From positions 124,001 through 188,000 of the forward strand of contig JAUJYZ010001388.1 in assembly GCA_033675265.1 (NCBI GenBank): 64,000 nucleotides of DNA. The letters run 5' to 3'. Below the pieces are notes generated by a model. It saw only the letters and a list, made by a program, of their open reading frames with translations. It had not been told where the DNA came from and did no database searches. This document shows, piece by piece, positions 20,520 to 32,039 of this stretch. The DNA comes from Actinostola sp. cb2023 (lineage: Eukaryota > Cnidaria > Anthozoa > Actiniaria > Actinostolidae). Position 1 is the stretch's first letter. Every line of letters begins with the position of its first letter. The position numbers and the translations under genes were made by a program.

Positions 20520-21915
20520 TAATTAAATCCGAGACAACTAGCTGCCTCTAGCTGGCAGTAATGAAGTCCTTGAACCTATCAGTCAGACTGAAGCGAATAT
20601 GGAAAGCTAACTCTTGGCATATTGAGCGGAGTCAGGCAAAAATTACTACGGAAGTCCATTTCTTAATATACGCCGTTCCCATCACATTGTTAGCTTGGCT
20701 ATTTTTAGCAACAAGTTGTGATTGGTTGATTTCATGCGCGCGTTCCGATTGGTCGGTTTACTGAAGACCTGGTAATTTTTTCATCGCGATGGGACTCACG
20801 ATGGTACGATTGACAATTACATGGACGAGTGGTGTAAAATCAAGAGAATGAAGATAATTCCTGTCATTTAGAGGACGAAATCCCTTCAAAATTGAAACCC
20901 TACCCGGTACTTCTGATTATACGCTAGGTAAAACTTGCTAACAAAGTTATCCAACGCCGTGAAGAAGTTGATGAAACAAAACATGATTTTTTCGGTGTAA
21001 GCGTTTGGATTCTATTCCTTATCCATGGTAAGTTTAGAAGTTCACAATTCATGTCAACTTTACGTAACTTTAGAAGAATTTCGACGGGTTTAAGGTAGTC
21101 CTTTTTCATTTTGAATGGTGGAGAATTGCATGTTTTGCTCGACACACGAAAGCCTTGTTGAACAAAATATATTTTCTGAAGTATTTTCTTGAGGTTTTAG
21201 TAGTTTTTGCTCTAACTGTTCTCTAATAAAAGCACTTGCCTGTACTAGGGCAGAAGGGCTGCTTAATAATCCTCAGCAATCAGTTATTTTTAATAAATTA
21301 TGACTGAGGCGTATTTGACTTGTGTAGTTGTCAATGATCGAAATACACCAAACTTCAAAAGGAACCTCTCAAATGGCTGATAGTCCTTCATCTGTTTAAA
21401 CATTAAGTCTTATGACTCTCTCACTGATCTACAAAGTGTTTGACGTTATTTTGTGCTTTCTTACAGTACTTCTTAAAACACAAGCCGGAACAGACCTAAA
21501 CCATCTGAAGCAAAAATATAGACGAACTCAAATTCACTGACATCGAAGGAGACATGAATGGCGATGGACTCATGAAGCTGCCGTGAACTAAAGTTGTTCA
21601 TTATTGTCATTGAAATAGCACAACACATTTAGCAAATAATATCATCTGAGAGAAACACAGAGTAGTTTAAATACGGTTTTCGTAAGAACGTAAGTTTAAC
21701 AAATCGAACATGGTTTTCCATTGTCTGTACTCTTATCGACAACGGATGACGCCATAAAATGTTCAAAACTCAAGTGGAACAACGAGCGTAGCGAGTAGAG
21801 CGCGCGCGAGTAGAGTAGAGCGAGTAGAGAGCGCGCGCGCATAATATATACATACGTATTATATAGAAAATGAACTAGAAGTTCTTGATTGAGATGCGTG
21901 ACACTTACTTTTTAG
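20520..21915. other. Intergenic, nothing recognised
   Basis: No coding region, RNA gene or element boundary could be supported. A short GAGTAGAGCGCGCG repeat lies at 21787-21840. Confidence 0.5.
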
Positions 21916-22050
21916 ATAAAACAATGGTAAAACAAAATTATTTTAAGTGTCAATTGTATTTTTACAGACGTTTCGGGCATATGCTATGCCCGAAACGTCT
22001 GTAAAAATACAATTGACACTTAAAATAATTTTGTTTTACCATTGTTTTAT
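21916..22050. repeat. Perfect 135-bp hairpin (66-bp arms, 3-nt loop)
   Basis: Left arm 21916-21981 and right arm 21985-22050 are exact inverses as read base by base; the loop is TGC. The centre contains CGTTTCGGGCATA. The arms have no mismatch. It may be two head-to-head copies of a transposon end (CCCGAAACGTCTGTAAAA) or a fold-back element. Confidence 0.95.
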
Positions 22051-23320
22051 CATACGTATTATGTTGGGTTCCCTGTGTTGAGTATCGTATAATGTTGTGC
22101 GTCCCGCGCGTCCCGCGCGTCCCGCAGTACATGTGTGAAACGACATGCACAACAATCAAGTGACAAATTTTCAATGAATCAAAATCAGTCAAACAACTGA
22201 GAGGCAGTTCAAGGATGGAATGTAAACATCGCTAAGTAGAATAACCCTCACACATTTTGCAGTAGTTGGCGAATAAAATAAAGAACCATAATCTATGCAC
22301 GCTTTTACCTTCACAAATCTCGTTTGAATCCCTCGTATTTGTTGACTCAGTTTCACTCTCAGGTTGTTGATTTCTGTTTTTTTTTTTTCTTAAACTCCTA
22401 ATTAAAACACTCGAGATAGTAATAAATACGAGCCACCAAATAGATCCAAAGAGATTCAAATGTGTTTGAAGGAATGGTTTAGACGATAATTCATCTTTGA
22501 ACGTGTTTTTGTCGTGAATCAAGACCAAGCACATTTCTTTCATGTTCTTTGTAAAGCGAGGCCGACGTATCCTCTCTTTTCGTCGAATTCAGAATATGCT
22601 TTCAATCAACATCAATCGACTCCATCTTTTCCTGGGAATACTCACTAATTATTGAAAACAATAAACGAAGAACTGGAAGTACAAATATCAGCGACAATCA
22701 GCAGGCTTGTAAATGTAATTGTACAAATTATTTGTAGTTTTTGGTTTCCATGTTGTTGAGTTGATTGAGTCAGTCCGACTCACCGGCGAAGTTTTTTTTG
22801 ACTCTTTTCAAACTTTACAGGTCCATTGTAAAGAAATAGATCCCTTATACGGTGTTATATGAAGAGATTTCATGTAGAAAAGCGAACTTTGAGCGGTTTG
22901 TAATCGTTATTATTAATTACCAGATAGATTTTAACTGAACGGGATTTCTTGACTTTCTCAGTCGTTGTTTGAATTTATTTGATTGAGCAGGCCAGATTTC
23001 TTATTTACATAAATGGCGGGAAACCACGCGGCCGCCACAGGCAGCCCAACAACCGTCGCGCATGCTCAAATAAGAAAATACAGGATTTTGGCAGAGTCTT
23101 CTATCCTTCTCTCGCCCGGAAGAAGTAAAAGGAGACTCTGCTCGCAGTGGTCCTCGCAGTGTACTATACGGACTGATCACTGCCATTCCCTGTTTCATTG
23201 GAAGTAGCAAGATGGACACGGTTATTACTCCAGCTTCCCCTCGCCTTCCGTTATGTCGGCAAACACTATTGAACTAACTGGTCCTACATGGCTGAGCTAC
23301 GGCTAGGTCGATTAGTCATT
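22051..23320. other. Intergenic; possible 5' exon at 23013
   Basis: No gene can be supported. At 23010 AAATGGCGGGAAACCACGCG resembles a YY1-type promoter/start motif followed by a 65-codon open frame in a CpG-richer patch, which could be a first exon; no downstream exon was found. A minus-strand frame near 22232-22543 has one hydrophobic segment followed by lysines but no family resemblance. Confidence 0.25.
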
Positions 23321-23321
23321 G

Positions 23322-23323
<2 letters not shown>

Positions 23324-23359
<36 letters not shown>

Positions 23360-23365
23360 GGGGGG
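23324..23365. repeat. Poly-G run
   Basis: 35 consecutive G (23324-23358), then T and six G. A second run of 29 G lies at 48681-48709, also followed by GGGGGTAC, so both may be ends of related elements. Confidence 0.9.
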
Positions 23366-24619
23366 TACAGCCGAAAATTTAGCATAGGGGTGTGCTCCCG
23401 GGATGTCGAAACCCTGACCCTATTTAAGGATGAAGAATTGGAAAATTCATACCCTTTCCAAGGATTTGTCACTGAAATATAGACCCAATTTAAGGAATAA
23501 GTTAATACTATTCCTTTGGAAATCGCTAATATCAAAGTGGATTTTTTAGTCAAAATAAAAAAAAGTGTACCCAAATAAAAGATCGAATATTTTATTTTAT
23601 GGTGAACAAGCCTATATTGCTTCAAAAGCAATGATGTTTCGGCCCGTTATCTATTTTAACTATGCAGACGTTTTTGCCCGGGCGCTTTTAGGGGATGGGA
23701 AATTTGTATCCACTAATCACGTGATATAGTTACATTGTTCAGCGGTTTAGGATTTTTCTCTTGTGTTAAATTTTTAGAGGCAATTTCTCTTGCATGCTTC
23801 GTTTCCCTGTCCTTTTGAAACTGAAGTGAAACTTGTGAAAAGATATCATATTGGAATACGTTTGTGAAAGTGTTCACCGTTCGGCACGTTGAAAATAAAT
23901 TTACTACGCCTTCAATTTGATCGTAAAGATATAAGTGCTGTTTCGGACCAATCAGAGAGCCGTTCTCACGGTAATTTGCATATCCTCAGTTTCTTTCGTA
24001 ACGTGATAAGAAAGCTGCATATGATTGGATATGATCCAAAACTATGACAGCTAATTGACAGGCAGTGCTGGTAGCATTATGTTAATGAGAAACCAAATAC
24101 AGTAACGTTTCGGCCTGCGGGCCGAAACAAAAATCAAAATATGGTACCCAATTTAAGGATCTGGAGGTTCAAAAACCATACCCTATTTGGGGGCACAGAC
24201 CTGTCTGTATAGCATATATATGGGAGTACCCTTACCCGGGCCATTGCCATAGTTTCTATAGGTAACTGTGCTCCTTCTCCCTCCAATGCTTTGTTGTTTT
24301 AATATATTATCCATGTGCAAACATCAGTATTCAATTCTGAGAGTGCAAATATTGTTAGGGAACCACTTAAGTAGTCGGCGCGTAGGCAAGCACGACAGTA
24401 AGGATCGGCTCTTCTGGTTTATTACAAGTTGCCCATAAACTACAATCTTAGTCACTCTGACGCTGCTTCTAGATCAACTACACTGTTCCTAATAAGTGAA
24501 TTCCTTTCATAATGTTTAGCCAGACATGCCACAACGGGACGAGTGTTTTGGTTAATTCAATCAGGTTGGACGGCGCCTTTTCCAACGTGATTGGTTGAAT
24601 GGAAAAACATGTCAATCTT
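23366..24619. other. Repeat-derived region with inverted CCCTATTTAAGG-type blocks
   Basis: Blocks such as ACCCTATTTAAGGAT near 23427 and ACCCAATTTAAGGATCTGG near 24146, and the short hairpin GTTTCGGCC...GGCCGAAAC at 24106-24127, suggest a decayed element beginning at the poly-G run. No gene recognised. Confidence 0.4.
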
Positions 24620-24735
24620 ACAAAATAGCATGCTCGAGGATCCAGCGGTTTTTGTCCGCGCTCCGAAGTCACCGGCCAAGAGAACCCGCTGGATAAATTA
24701 CTTGCTATTACGAGTTCTGGGGCTATCTTTAATCT

Positions 24736-24772
24736 AGGGAACGGGGAACGGGAAACGGGGAACGGGGAAAAT
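24736..24772. repeat. GGGAACG heptamer tract, left
   Basis: Short run of GGGAACG/GGGAAACG units followed by GAAATGG repeats, mirrored by the longer tract at 27966-28068. Confidence 0.8.
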
Positions 24773-25052
24773 GAAATGGGAAATGAAATGGGAAATAAAA
24801 TGGGAAATGAAATGGGAAAAAAAATATTTAAAAAAAATTATGAAACTGATGAAATGAAAAGATGAAAAGTAATAAAATGATATAGCAGGAATGGGGGATG
24901 AAGAAAGAGGAACGGAATGGGGAAGGAATGGTAATCGCTGTTGTCATATAACCGAGACGATCACAAATATAGGCTAGAAAAGCAAGGAACCGCGAACGAA
25001 AATGTTGTAGGATCTGTAAAAGATCTACTCAGATAAAACAGCTGTCTACGGT

Positions 25053-25709
25053 CTCAAGCATGTTAAGGCAGGGTCTTTTTACAGTTTCTATGTTTTCAAA
25101 TTTTTTCTTCCAGTTTAAACCTATTAAATTGGTCCTAAAGTGACATTTAGGTTGCTTAACATTTTAAGTTAGACATTTTTGACATTCCATGGTCACGTGA
25201 CCTATTGACGGAGGAAATATAGATTTGGAAATGGGGTGATGGTTGTGATTTATTTCTGAAATCTTTTGGTGTAATATTGTTGCATTTAAGGTGCATAACA
25301 AGGTTCCGTTTAGAACGGATGTTTTTTCCTATTTTGCTAACGAGATAATCCACAAAACAGGTCACGTGACCAAGTTCATTATTTCTATTATTATAATTTT
25401 ATCGCTAATTAAAAACTATAGTCATCCGTTCCAAACAGATTCTCATTTAGCTCTTTGAACTTAACTGTTTCACATAAAAATTTTTGAAAATACAAAACAA
25501 CCATCACCCGTTTGCAAATATCTGTTTTCATAGCCTTAAGGTCACGTGACTACCGAAAGTCAACACTATCAAGCTCAAAATATTAAGAAACCTAAATGAT
25601 ACTTTAGGAACAAAAATCAACTGCATACGCGTTTAAATTGGAATTCGAAGCAGATATAACAGAAATATGATTTTCCAAGGATCGGAAAAAGACCCTGCCC
25701 ATGCTTGAG
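25053..25709. mobile_element. ~655-bp MITE with three GTCACGTGAC palindromes, copy 1
   Basis: CTCAAGCATGTTAAGGCAGG at the left pairs with CCTGCCCATGCTTGAG at the right. GTCACGTGAC occurs at about 25192, 25361 and 25541. Non-coding. Confidence 0.75.
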
Positions 25710-27066
25710 GTTGCAGATCCTGGCTCTCTCTTGCTCTATCATATTGGTGTTGTGTTAAGCTTTTAATTTCTACGTATCCAGTGACTATGCATTCCTCCGT
25801 TTTGGGAGCTCACATTTACCCTTTTAACGCCTTTCCCCTCCCTTTAAATTCATCTGCATTGTACCCTATATACGTTTATTACTATTTTAAGTTGAGTGGT
25901 TTCCATACACCACATTTTCGTTATTTTCGTATTTTCACGCGCTTTATTGCATCCGCTTGCAACACCTAGTTTTTCCATAATTTTAATCCGTATTTAAACA
26001 ACACGTCATTGTCTTTATGACTCATCATTCACGTTACCACTTATTCTGTATACTTTAGAGTTCACTGTGCTCACTGCATTATCAGTGTTCTATGCCAATT
26101 TGTTGGTTTTTATTCCGATTCTCTATGTACGTTAGCTTTTTACGGTATAATCCTTTTATACTCCTATCTACCAACTATCGCCCCTGCTGCACCGTAGGCT
26201 TTCTTTAGTTTTGTTGTTACGTGGCATCAGTATTACATGCTCATTATTTACATTACTAGCACTATTCTATGTTATTTCATAGTCCCGAGAAACGCGCGCG
26301 CGCCCTCACTACTTTATCAGCCCATATTCCATTACTCCACGTACCCTGCTTGCTCAGCTTCACTTAGTTTAGTTATTTTCATTTTCTCCAGCGTATTTTT
26401 GTCTCTTGCTCATTCCGCCCGCAACACCTAGTCTTTCTTATATTTTAATCCCCTTTTAAACAACAAGCCTTTATCTTCACGATACTACCTTCTGTATACT
26501 TTAGTTTACCAACACACTCACTACATTATCAGTCCTTTCACGGGTTTATGCCATGATCCATGTATGTTCACTTTTTACGTTACCACTTTCTGCCCACTCC
26601 AGTTAACTATCCTATCTACACTATTAGCTTGTCTATGCCATTTTACTCCCAGTCATTATTTACTTTAACATTTTCTATATTTTTAGTCTATAAACACCTT
26701 TACAACTTCATCAGCCCACATTTTAATGCCCGGCTCTACTCAGTTTCTTCTACATTTAGTTCCCGATAACTACCGGTTCGGTTTATATCACTTATCGACC
26801 AAAACCATTCATTACCATAATGGCAATAATATTTACCGTCCATTATCCTTACCTTTGCTCGTCTCCGTTTTGTTCGCTGCTCTGGACATTCATACCACCC
26901 ACTATCACACTGTACATCTTAAAAGCCCCGACTGATTGGGAATACTAACACTGCACTGCACTACCAATCTCATTAGCTTTTATTCATTTTTCACATTCGT
27001 TCTCCATTGTCTTTTCTTCTCTATCCCCCTCACACTTTAAAATTACTTCACTCCTCGCCCGCGTTG
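25710..27066. other. Non-coding interior of the 4-kb element
   Basis: T- and C-rich on the plus strand. Motifs such as GCAACACCTAGT(T/C)TTTC recur (25959, 26422) with loosely similar surroundings, suggesting two diverged direct repeats of roughly 460 bp. Only short frames without recognisable features. Confidence 0.45.
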
Positions 27067-27749
27067 CTCAAGTATGTTAAGGCCTGGTTCAAGCCCAAAA
27101 ACGAGAAAAAAATGTAAAAAATTATAATGTCACTTCCTTTTTACCAAACATTACGAAACTTAGCACAGCCATAGAGTTCGACATCCTTAATTGATTGAAG
27201 TCAACAAAATACCAAAAAAGCTGAACACGTGATTAACCACGTGACAACAGTCTTTGAAAATTTACTTTAAAATGCGGTCGCGGTTTTAAGAACAGTGTAA
27301 AAACAAACAATTGCATATGTTGTCAATGCTAGTGCTCTACACAACTGCGTTTGGAAAACTTGTCTCTGATTTCTCTTAAGAGAGATATTTACGAAAATAG
27401 GTCACGTGACCATTTAGCCAGAATACGTTTTCTCAATTTTCTCGATAACTAAAATTATGGGACAGGTTTTCCAAACGCTATCTTTTTTCATTAGTTGTCC
27501 TTAATGTTGTAGCATAAAAACTATTTCAGCATATCTTAAACTCGCGACCGCATATTTAAAAAAACGAAATTTCACATACCCGGGTCACGTGACCACTTGA
27601 CGTCAGTATTTTTAGGACTAAATCATCAAACATCTTGAATATAATCTTATGCCTAAACATCAATGCCATAGAAATGAATCGTGGGGAATACTAAAAATAA
27701 ACGTGAATTTGAGTGATGGCTTCATGAACCAGGCCTTAACATACTTGAG
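27067..27749. mobile_element. ~680-bp MITE with CACGTG palindromes, copy 2
   Basis: CTCAAGTATGTTAAGGCCTGG and its inverse (27727-27749) form the ends. GTCACGTGAC occurs at 27401 and 27583, and CACGTG also at 27226-27241. Same family as 25053-25709. Confidence 0.75.
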
Positions 27750-27965
27750 TGGTCCGAATACCTCGCTAACCCTATCGCTCTGGTTTAGCCAGTCGATTAT
27801 CAAAATTGGTTCAACAGTATTATTGGCTCTTATTTTTGTCACTGTTATATTACTCTTTTACTCTAGTATTATTTTTCTCATTTTATTACTTTTCATATTT
27901 TCCAGTATTTTCACTAAATTTGTCCTCGTTACATTTTTCTCATCAATTCAAATTCTCCCATTTCA

Positions 27966-28068
27966 TTCCCCGTTCCCCGTTCCCCGTTCCCCGTTCCCCG
28001 TTCCCCGTTCCCCGTTCCCCGTTCCCCGTTCCCCGTTCCCCGTTCCCCGTTCCCCGTTCCCGTTCCCG
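27966..28068. repeat. GTTCCCC heptamer array, right
   Basis: About 14 uninterrupted CGTTCCC units, the inverse of the tract at 24736. The sequence just outside both tracts (GGGCTATCTTTAA / TTTAAGATAGCCC) is also inverted. Confidence 0.9.
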
Positions 28069-28658
28069 AGTTTAAGATAGCCCTCTTTTTGAGGGTAAAA
28101 AAGAGGGCCAATCAAAACTCGACCATAATTTTCAAAGATAGCGTCCATGAGAAATGCATTTGCGTGATGCGATCGATCACGTACTCTAATTTCCCCCCGG
28201 GATCGATTTCCTAAAGCCAGAACAGTTCATGGACCTTCATAGTTCTCGAAGCGTTTAATTAACGGTTTTAATTATCGTTTAAAAAAAAAAAAAGGATTAT
28301 ATGTATTTGCACAGCTACCGACAGGATATGGCAAAAGCTTAATATTTTTGCTAGTGATATCCGATCCTTAGCGCTGGTAAATGTGTTGTTTGAATTGGGA
28401 GGCCAGAAACGATTTGAAGCTACAAGTACCGCCAACTGAAAGAATACGCACTACGAGTACGGAATACAGAGTTTTCAGCGTATATAATGAACAATCTGGA
28501 CTTCAGTTATCACTTCATTTTTGACATTTCTTTAGGGTCTGAAATGCGAGCTATACTAAATCCGCTTGAGAGCGTATCACGCCCCAGAACTCGTTCTCTT
28601 GGCCGGTGACTTCGGAGCGCGGACAAAAACCGCTGGATCCTCGAGCATGACAAAATAG

Positions 28659-29229
28659 TGGCCAACACAAAGATATCGGCTAACGCATTACTCGAGGAAT
28701 GTCAAGGCTAAAGTATCACGTCACATATCCCTTTTTGACATTTTTGGGAATGATACTAGTTTTAAATATTACAAGTATTCAATAACTTTCCTAGGAGAAA
28801 CGTGAACGTAAAAGTCGGCTTGTACTGGACGTATATATTACACTATCTTTGAAAGTTCATCACTGAATCTGGAAGTGCATGCTAAGCAAAATGTAGACAT
28901 CCATATTCGTATGCGTTACCACTTAGCTGTTTTAAACTAAACACACTGACACAAGCATGATTCGGGTATTCCGCCCGTTTCCTAAATTAACCGAGCAAGA
29001 CGTAATTTCGTGAAAATTTAATAAATAATAAATCTGCTGAAAACGTGGCATAACAATATCATCAAAAGTTTGTTGTAGCCTTTGCTGTTATTAACTGTTA
29101 TTCAACTCACTTGTAATTCGATTTCTTGCCTTGAAATATATATCTACAAATTCAAATCCAATGGATGACATGGATTTGGAGGCAAGTGGAGTATTGTATA
29201 CTATTTATTAATAAAATGTCAACTCTAAT
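28659..29229. other. 3' flank of ATP-grasp copy 3
   Basis: From about 29100 the sequence matches the 3' flank of copy 1. The remainder has no recognised feature. Confidence 0.5.
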
Positions 29230-30402
29230 TTAATTCTTTATCTTTCGAAAAAGTGTTTCCACATCTTCGCCTGTTTTGCCAAAGATTGACAACCAATTCT
29301 CACATTCATCATCGCCCACGTCAGCAACAGAAACCACTACAATTCGTCCGTTGTCTGTTTGGTTGAGCTGGTTTGCATCTTCCACTAATTTCTGGGCCGA
29401 TGTTTTGCGAGTCGGGCTGATTGATTCGAGAATAGAGTGTGCGAAACCCATACCAGCCATGTATGGAGCCATCAATTGGTGCATGGTGTCACCAGGAAGA
29501 CGTGTGTTCAGATCCACAAGGTATCTTCCATGGTCGTTGACGACGAGTTCAAAGTTGGCGATGCCAAAGTAGCCGTGTTTGTGAAGGTAGTCTTTAATGG
29601 GGATGACAAACTCGCCGTATACGAGGTTTCTTTCTTCGTCCTGCTTGTTCCAGTCACAAGTCAAAGACTTCCACTGAAACCCATGAAACACACTCGCTGC
29701 TGTGCCTATCCACACGACTTCTCCTGACTTCTTCAAGTAAAATGTATAACTTGGTACTTGTTTGACTCCACGGATCAACTCTTGGTAGACGATCTTGCCT
29801 CTCCAGCCATGTTCCTCTCTGACCTCCTTGACAAGAGCAGACAACTCATCCTTGCTGTTCGCGGAGAGTGTACCAAATCCTTGATAGCTTAAATCCACTT
29901 TTACAACACATGGGAATTCCACGTTCTTCTCATCCATGTGGCGAGGACATGGGACCCCTATCTCGGGGATAGAGCTCTTGAGCTGAAGCTTATACAAGAT
30001 GTCAGGGTCGATACTGTGCTTGTGCCTTGGAATACCTTGAAACGCAGAGCAGGTGACGATTGGGATGTTGTCATCCTTCAACCCGTCGTCTATGCTGATG
30101 AACTTAGCAAGTGGAAAGTCAGCCAGCCATGTTTTCCAGTGTTGTGTCAAGAAATCTGGAGGAGGATGGTCGGTTAGGACAGGGATTTCATCGCCAGCTG
30201 TACAAAAGTTCCCTCGTGGATAAAAAATGTCATTGTGCGTGAGAGAGTTCGGCGGGTAATCGTACAACTGGTACTCTGTGTTGTTCAAAAACCTGGAGTT
30301 TGTGCAATAGGAAGAAGGAAATGCAGGGAAGAAGTAGGCTTCCTCCAAGTCTTCTTTGATCAATTGGCCTACAGTTAAAACCATGTTAGTATGCTCAGAC
30401 AT
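29230..30402 (-). CDS. ATP-grasp-fold protein, copy 3
   Basis: Intronless gene of 390 residues starting at the ATG at 30400-30402 (MSEHTNMVLTVGQLIK). The frame is open further upstream but only from a non-ATG codon and with unrelated sequence. It keeps the same ATP-grasp landmarks as copy 1: PCVVKVDLSYQGFGT, VYQELIRG, NFELVV and LVDLNTRLPG. WIGTAASVFHGF replaces WMGTNMAIFHGF of the other copies, which may alter the substrate pocket. The end is FRKIKN followed by TAA; compared with copies 1 and 2 (REIKELD...), a one-base deletion in the AAAG run has shortened the tail by a few residues. It is the best candidate for an intact member of the group. Confidence 0.88.
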   Translation of the reverse strand: MSEHTNMVLTVGQLIKEDLEEAYFFPAFPSSYCTNSRFLNNTEYQLYDYPPNSLTHNDIFYPRGNFCTAGDEIPVLTDHPPPDFLTQHWKTWLADFPLAKFISIDDGLKDDNIPIVTCSAFQGIPRHKHSIDPDILYKLQLKSSIPEIGVPCPRHMDEKNVEFPCVVKVDLSYQGFGTLSANSKDELSALVKEVREEHGWRGKIVYQELIRGVKQVPSYTFYLKKSGEVVWIGTAASVFHGFQWKSLTCDWNKQDEERNLVYGEFVIPIKDYLHKHGYFGIANFELVVNDHGRYLVDLNTRLPGDTMHQLMAPYMAGMGFAHSILESISPTRKTSAQKLVEDANQLNQTDNGRIVVVSVADVGDDECENWLSIFGKTGEDVETLFRKIKN

Positions 30403-30564
30403 GATGTACTTCACTTGCAATACTGTAACCCGGACCGTTGGTAGAGAGCAAGACACAAGCACGAATTGGTCAGTTCAGTAGTCCAGTGCAGTTTAATATA
30501 TACTAGTTTATACGGTCGGGATACGAGCTGAACTAAACTGAACTATGTGATTTAAATTGCGCAT

Positions 30565-30645
30565 TGGATTACGAAATTAATGACGTACATGGAAATCGTT
30601 TACGTCAATATCTTCAAAACAATGTTCTTACGTAAATAAACTGAG
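30565..30645 (-). promoter_or_regulatory. Conserved upstream blocks of ATP-grasp copy 3
   Basis: The inverse of GTTTATTTACGTAAGAACA, ATTGACGTAAACGATT and ATTTCGTAATC, matching 13719-13797 upstream of copy 1. GTTACAG|TATTGCAAG just before the start is shared with copy 2. Confidence 0.5.
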
Positions 30646-30747
30646 ACGCAACTTGACATTGAGATCTAGAACATGTGAGGAATTGAACCCTGAACGGGCG
30701 ATCGGAAATGGTTGAGTTGATCTGAGATCATGCAAGACGACTGATTA

Positions 30748-31359
30748 CAGGGGCGTAGCGTGCATGTATACGTGTACGTGCAAACAATTTAAAATACTTA
30801 AAATATAAATATTATTAGTTTAAACTTCCTGGAAACTACTCACAGAAGGCAGGAAAATGCTATTTTGGAGACCATATACCTCAAACTGAATTTTTCGGGG
30901 AGCATACCCCCGCATCCCCCTACGAGGTCGCGCCTTCGCCGCTCGTCAGATTGTGCCACAAATAAATTTCCCCTTGCAGTCAGTCATTGTAGGCATGTAT
31001 AATAATAATTGTAGTTAGTACAGTCTCAAACAAAATAAATACCAAAAAACTGGCTTCGCCTCGGGTTGTTATATCGCTATTAGCTATTATATATAACGGT
31101 AGCGGTATATAACCCGTTCACATAAATCCTTTACATAACCTTTACATAAATCCCTCCAAAAAACTGAGTGATAAATGCATTTTACTATGTATTTATGTAG
31201 CAAGAAAGTCCGCTGGAAAACGAAGAAAATGGTATTTCCAAGGCTCTAGATTTCTAAATTTTCAGGAAGGGGTGGCATGCCCCCTCACCCCACTAGAAGC
31301 TCACGCCTTCGGCGTTCGTTGCTATGTGACCATTGGGAAAAAAGCACGCTACGCCCCTG
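30748..31359. mobile_element. hAT-like MITE with 5-bp target duplication
   Basis: The ends are CAGGGGCGTAGCGTGC and the inverse GCACGCTACGCCCCTG. GATTA flanks both sides (30743-30747, 31360-31364). CAGGGGCG termini are typical of hAT elements; a 5-bp duplication fits the hAT5 type. Interior non-coding. Confidence 0.75.
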
Positions 31360-31865
31360 GATTATGGAAAACTGAGTTCAATCTTGGAATTACGAATCAC
31401 AGGTCGACCATGATCAAGGTTTTTTGAAATAGGTGTATACATGGCCTGAGAATGGAATAACAATAAAACTAGGGGTAACCAAAGGTTAGGAAATGCGTGC
31501 GACAGCAGGCACTGAAATAACAAGCGGCATTTCTGTAAATTGCTTCAGTCGTGTTACCTGTGTAGTTAATACTACATTATGTCATAGTGTGTGTTAGCCA
31601 GCTTATATTGAATAGATTTTTAAAACAATCTCGATCGCAGGGGTGATAGGCACATTAACTAATTTACAAGTTGATTTTACTTAAAAATATTTTTTTTAAT
31701 AGTATTAATAATACAAAATCGTGAAATGATTACATCGGAAAAGATTTGCCTACAAATTGGAACATTTGGTCTTTTCGGTCCTAGCCCCTGCGAATCCCTT
31801 CGAATTCTTATTCTTCTTTTTTTCCTGTCAGTTTCTGATTGTTTTTCACTTCGGTATATTAATAT

Positions 31866-32031
31866 TATACACCTAATTTCAAAAACGTTGTCCAAATAGC
31901 CAAATACGAATTCATTCAAAAAGACAAAAGAAACAGTTCAGTTGAGTGAGTGCACTTCTTTTGTCTTTTAATGAAATCCTATTTGGCTTTTTTGATTATT
32001 ATTGGACAACGTTTTTGAAATTAGGTGTATA
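31866..32031. mobile_element. TA-flanked MITE (TATACACCTAATTTCAAAAA)
   Basis: Ends TATACACCTAATTTCAAAAA, then CGTTGTCCAA, in inverse; the arms continue with AAAAGACAAAAG/CTTTTGTCTTTT. An isolated related end (TTTTTTGAAATAGGTGTATA) lies at 31417. Confidence 0.75.
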
Positions 32032-32039
32032 TATAATAT

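Larger units (their letters stand above)
24629..28649. mobile_element. 4.0-kb non-autonomous TIR element with 9-bp target duplication (Mutator-like)
   Basis: CATGCTCGAGGATCCAGCGG and the following ~36 bp are repeated in inverse at 28594-28649, with further similarity (GAGTTCTGGGGC) inside. ACAAAATAG occurs directly on both sides (24620-24628, 28650-28658). A 9-bp duplication and long terminal repeats suit the Mutator superfamily. Inside are inverted tracts of a GGGAACG heptamer near the two ends, two related ~650-bp MITEs and T-rich sequence. No transposase was found, so it must rely on another element. Confidence 0.8.

Noticed and set aside
21916..22050. The perfect hairpin as a hammerhead ribozyme
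   Set aside because: CGAAACGTC is present but the CUGANGA core is missing.
22232..22543. Possible single-pass membrane protein
   Set aside because: One hydrophobic stretch only, no conserved motif, no splice or promoter support.
13948..30402. ATP-grasp genes as the mycosporine-like amino acid ligase
   Set aside because: Marine animals can carry that pathway, but no partner gene (dehydroquinate-synthase-like, O-methyltransferase or NRPS-like) is in the window and the motifs do not allow the assignment.
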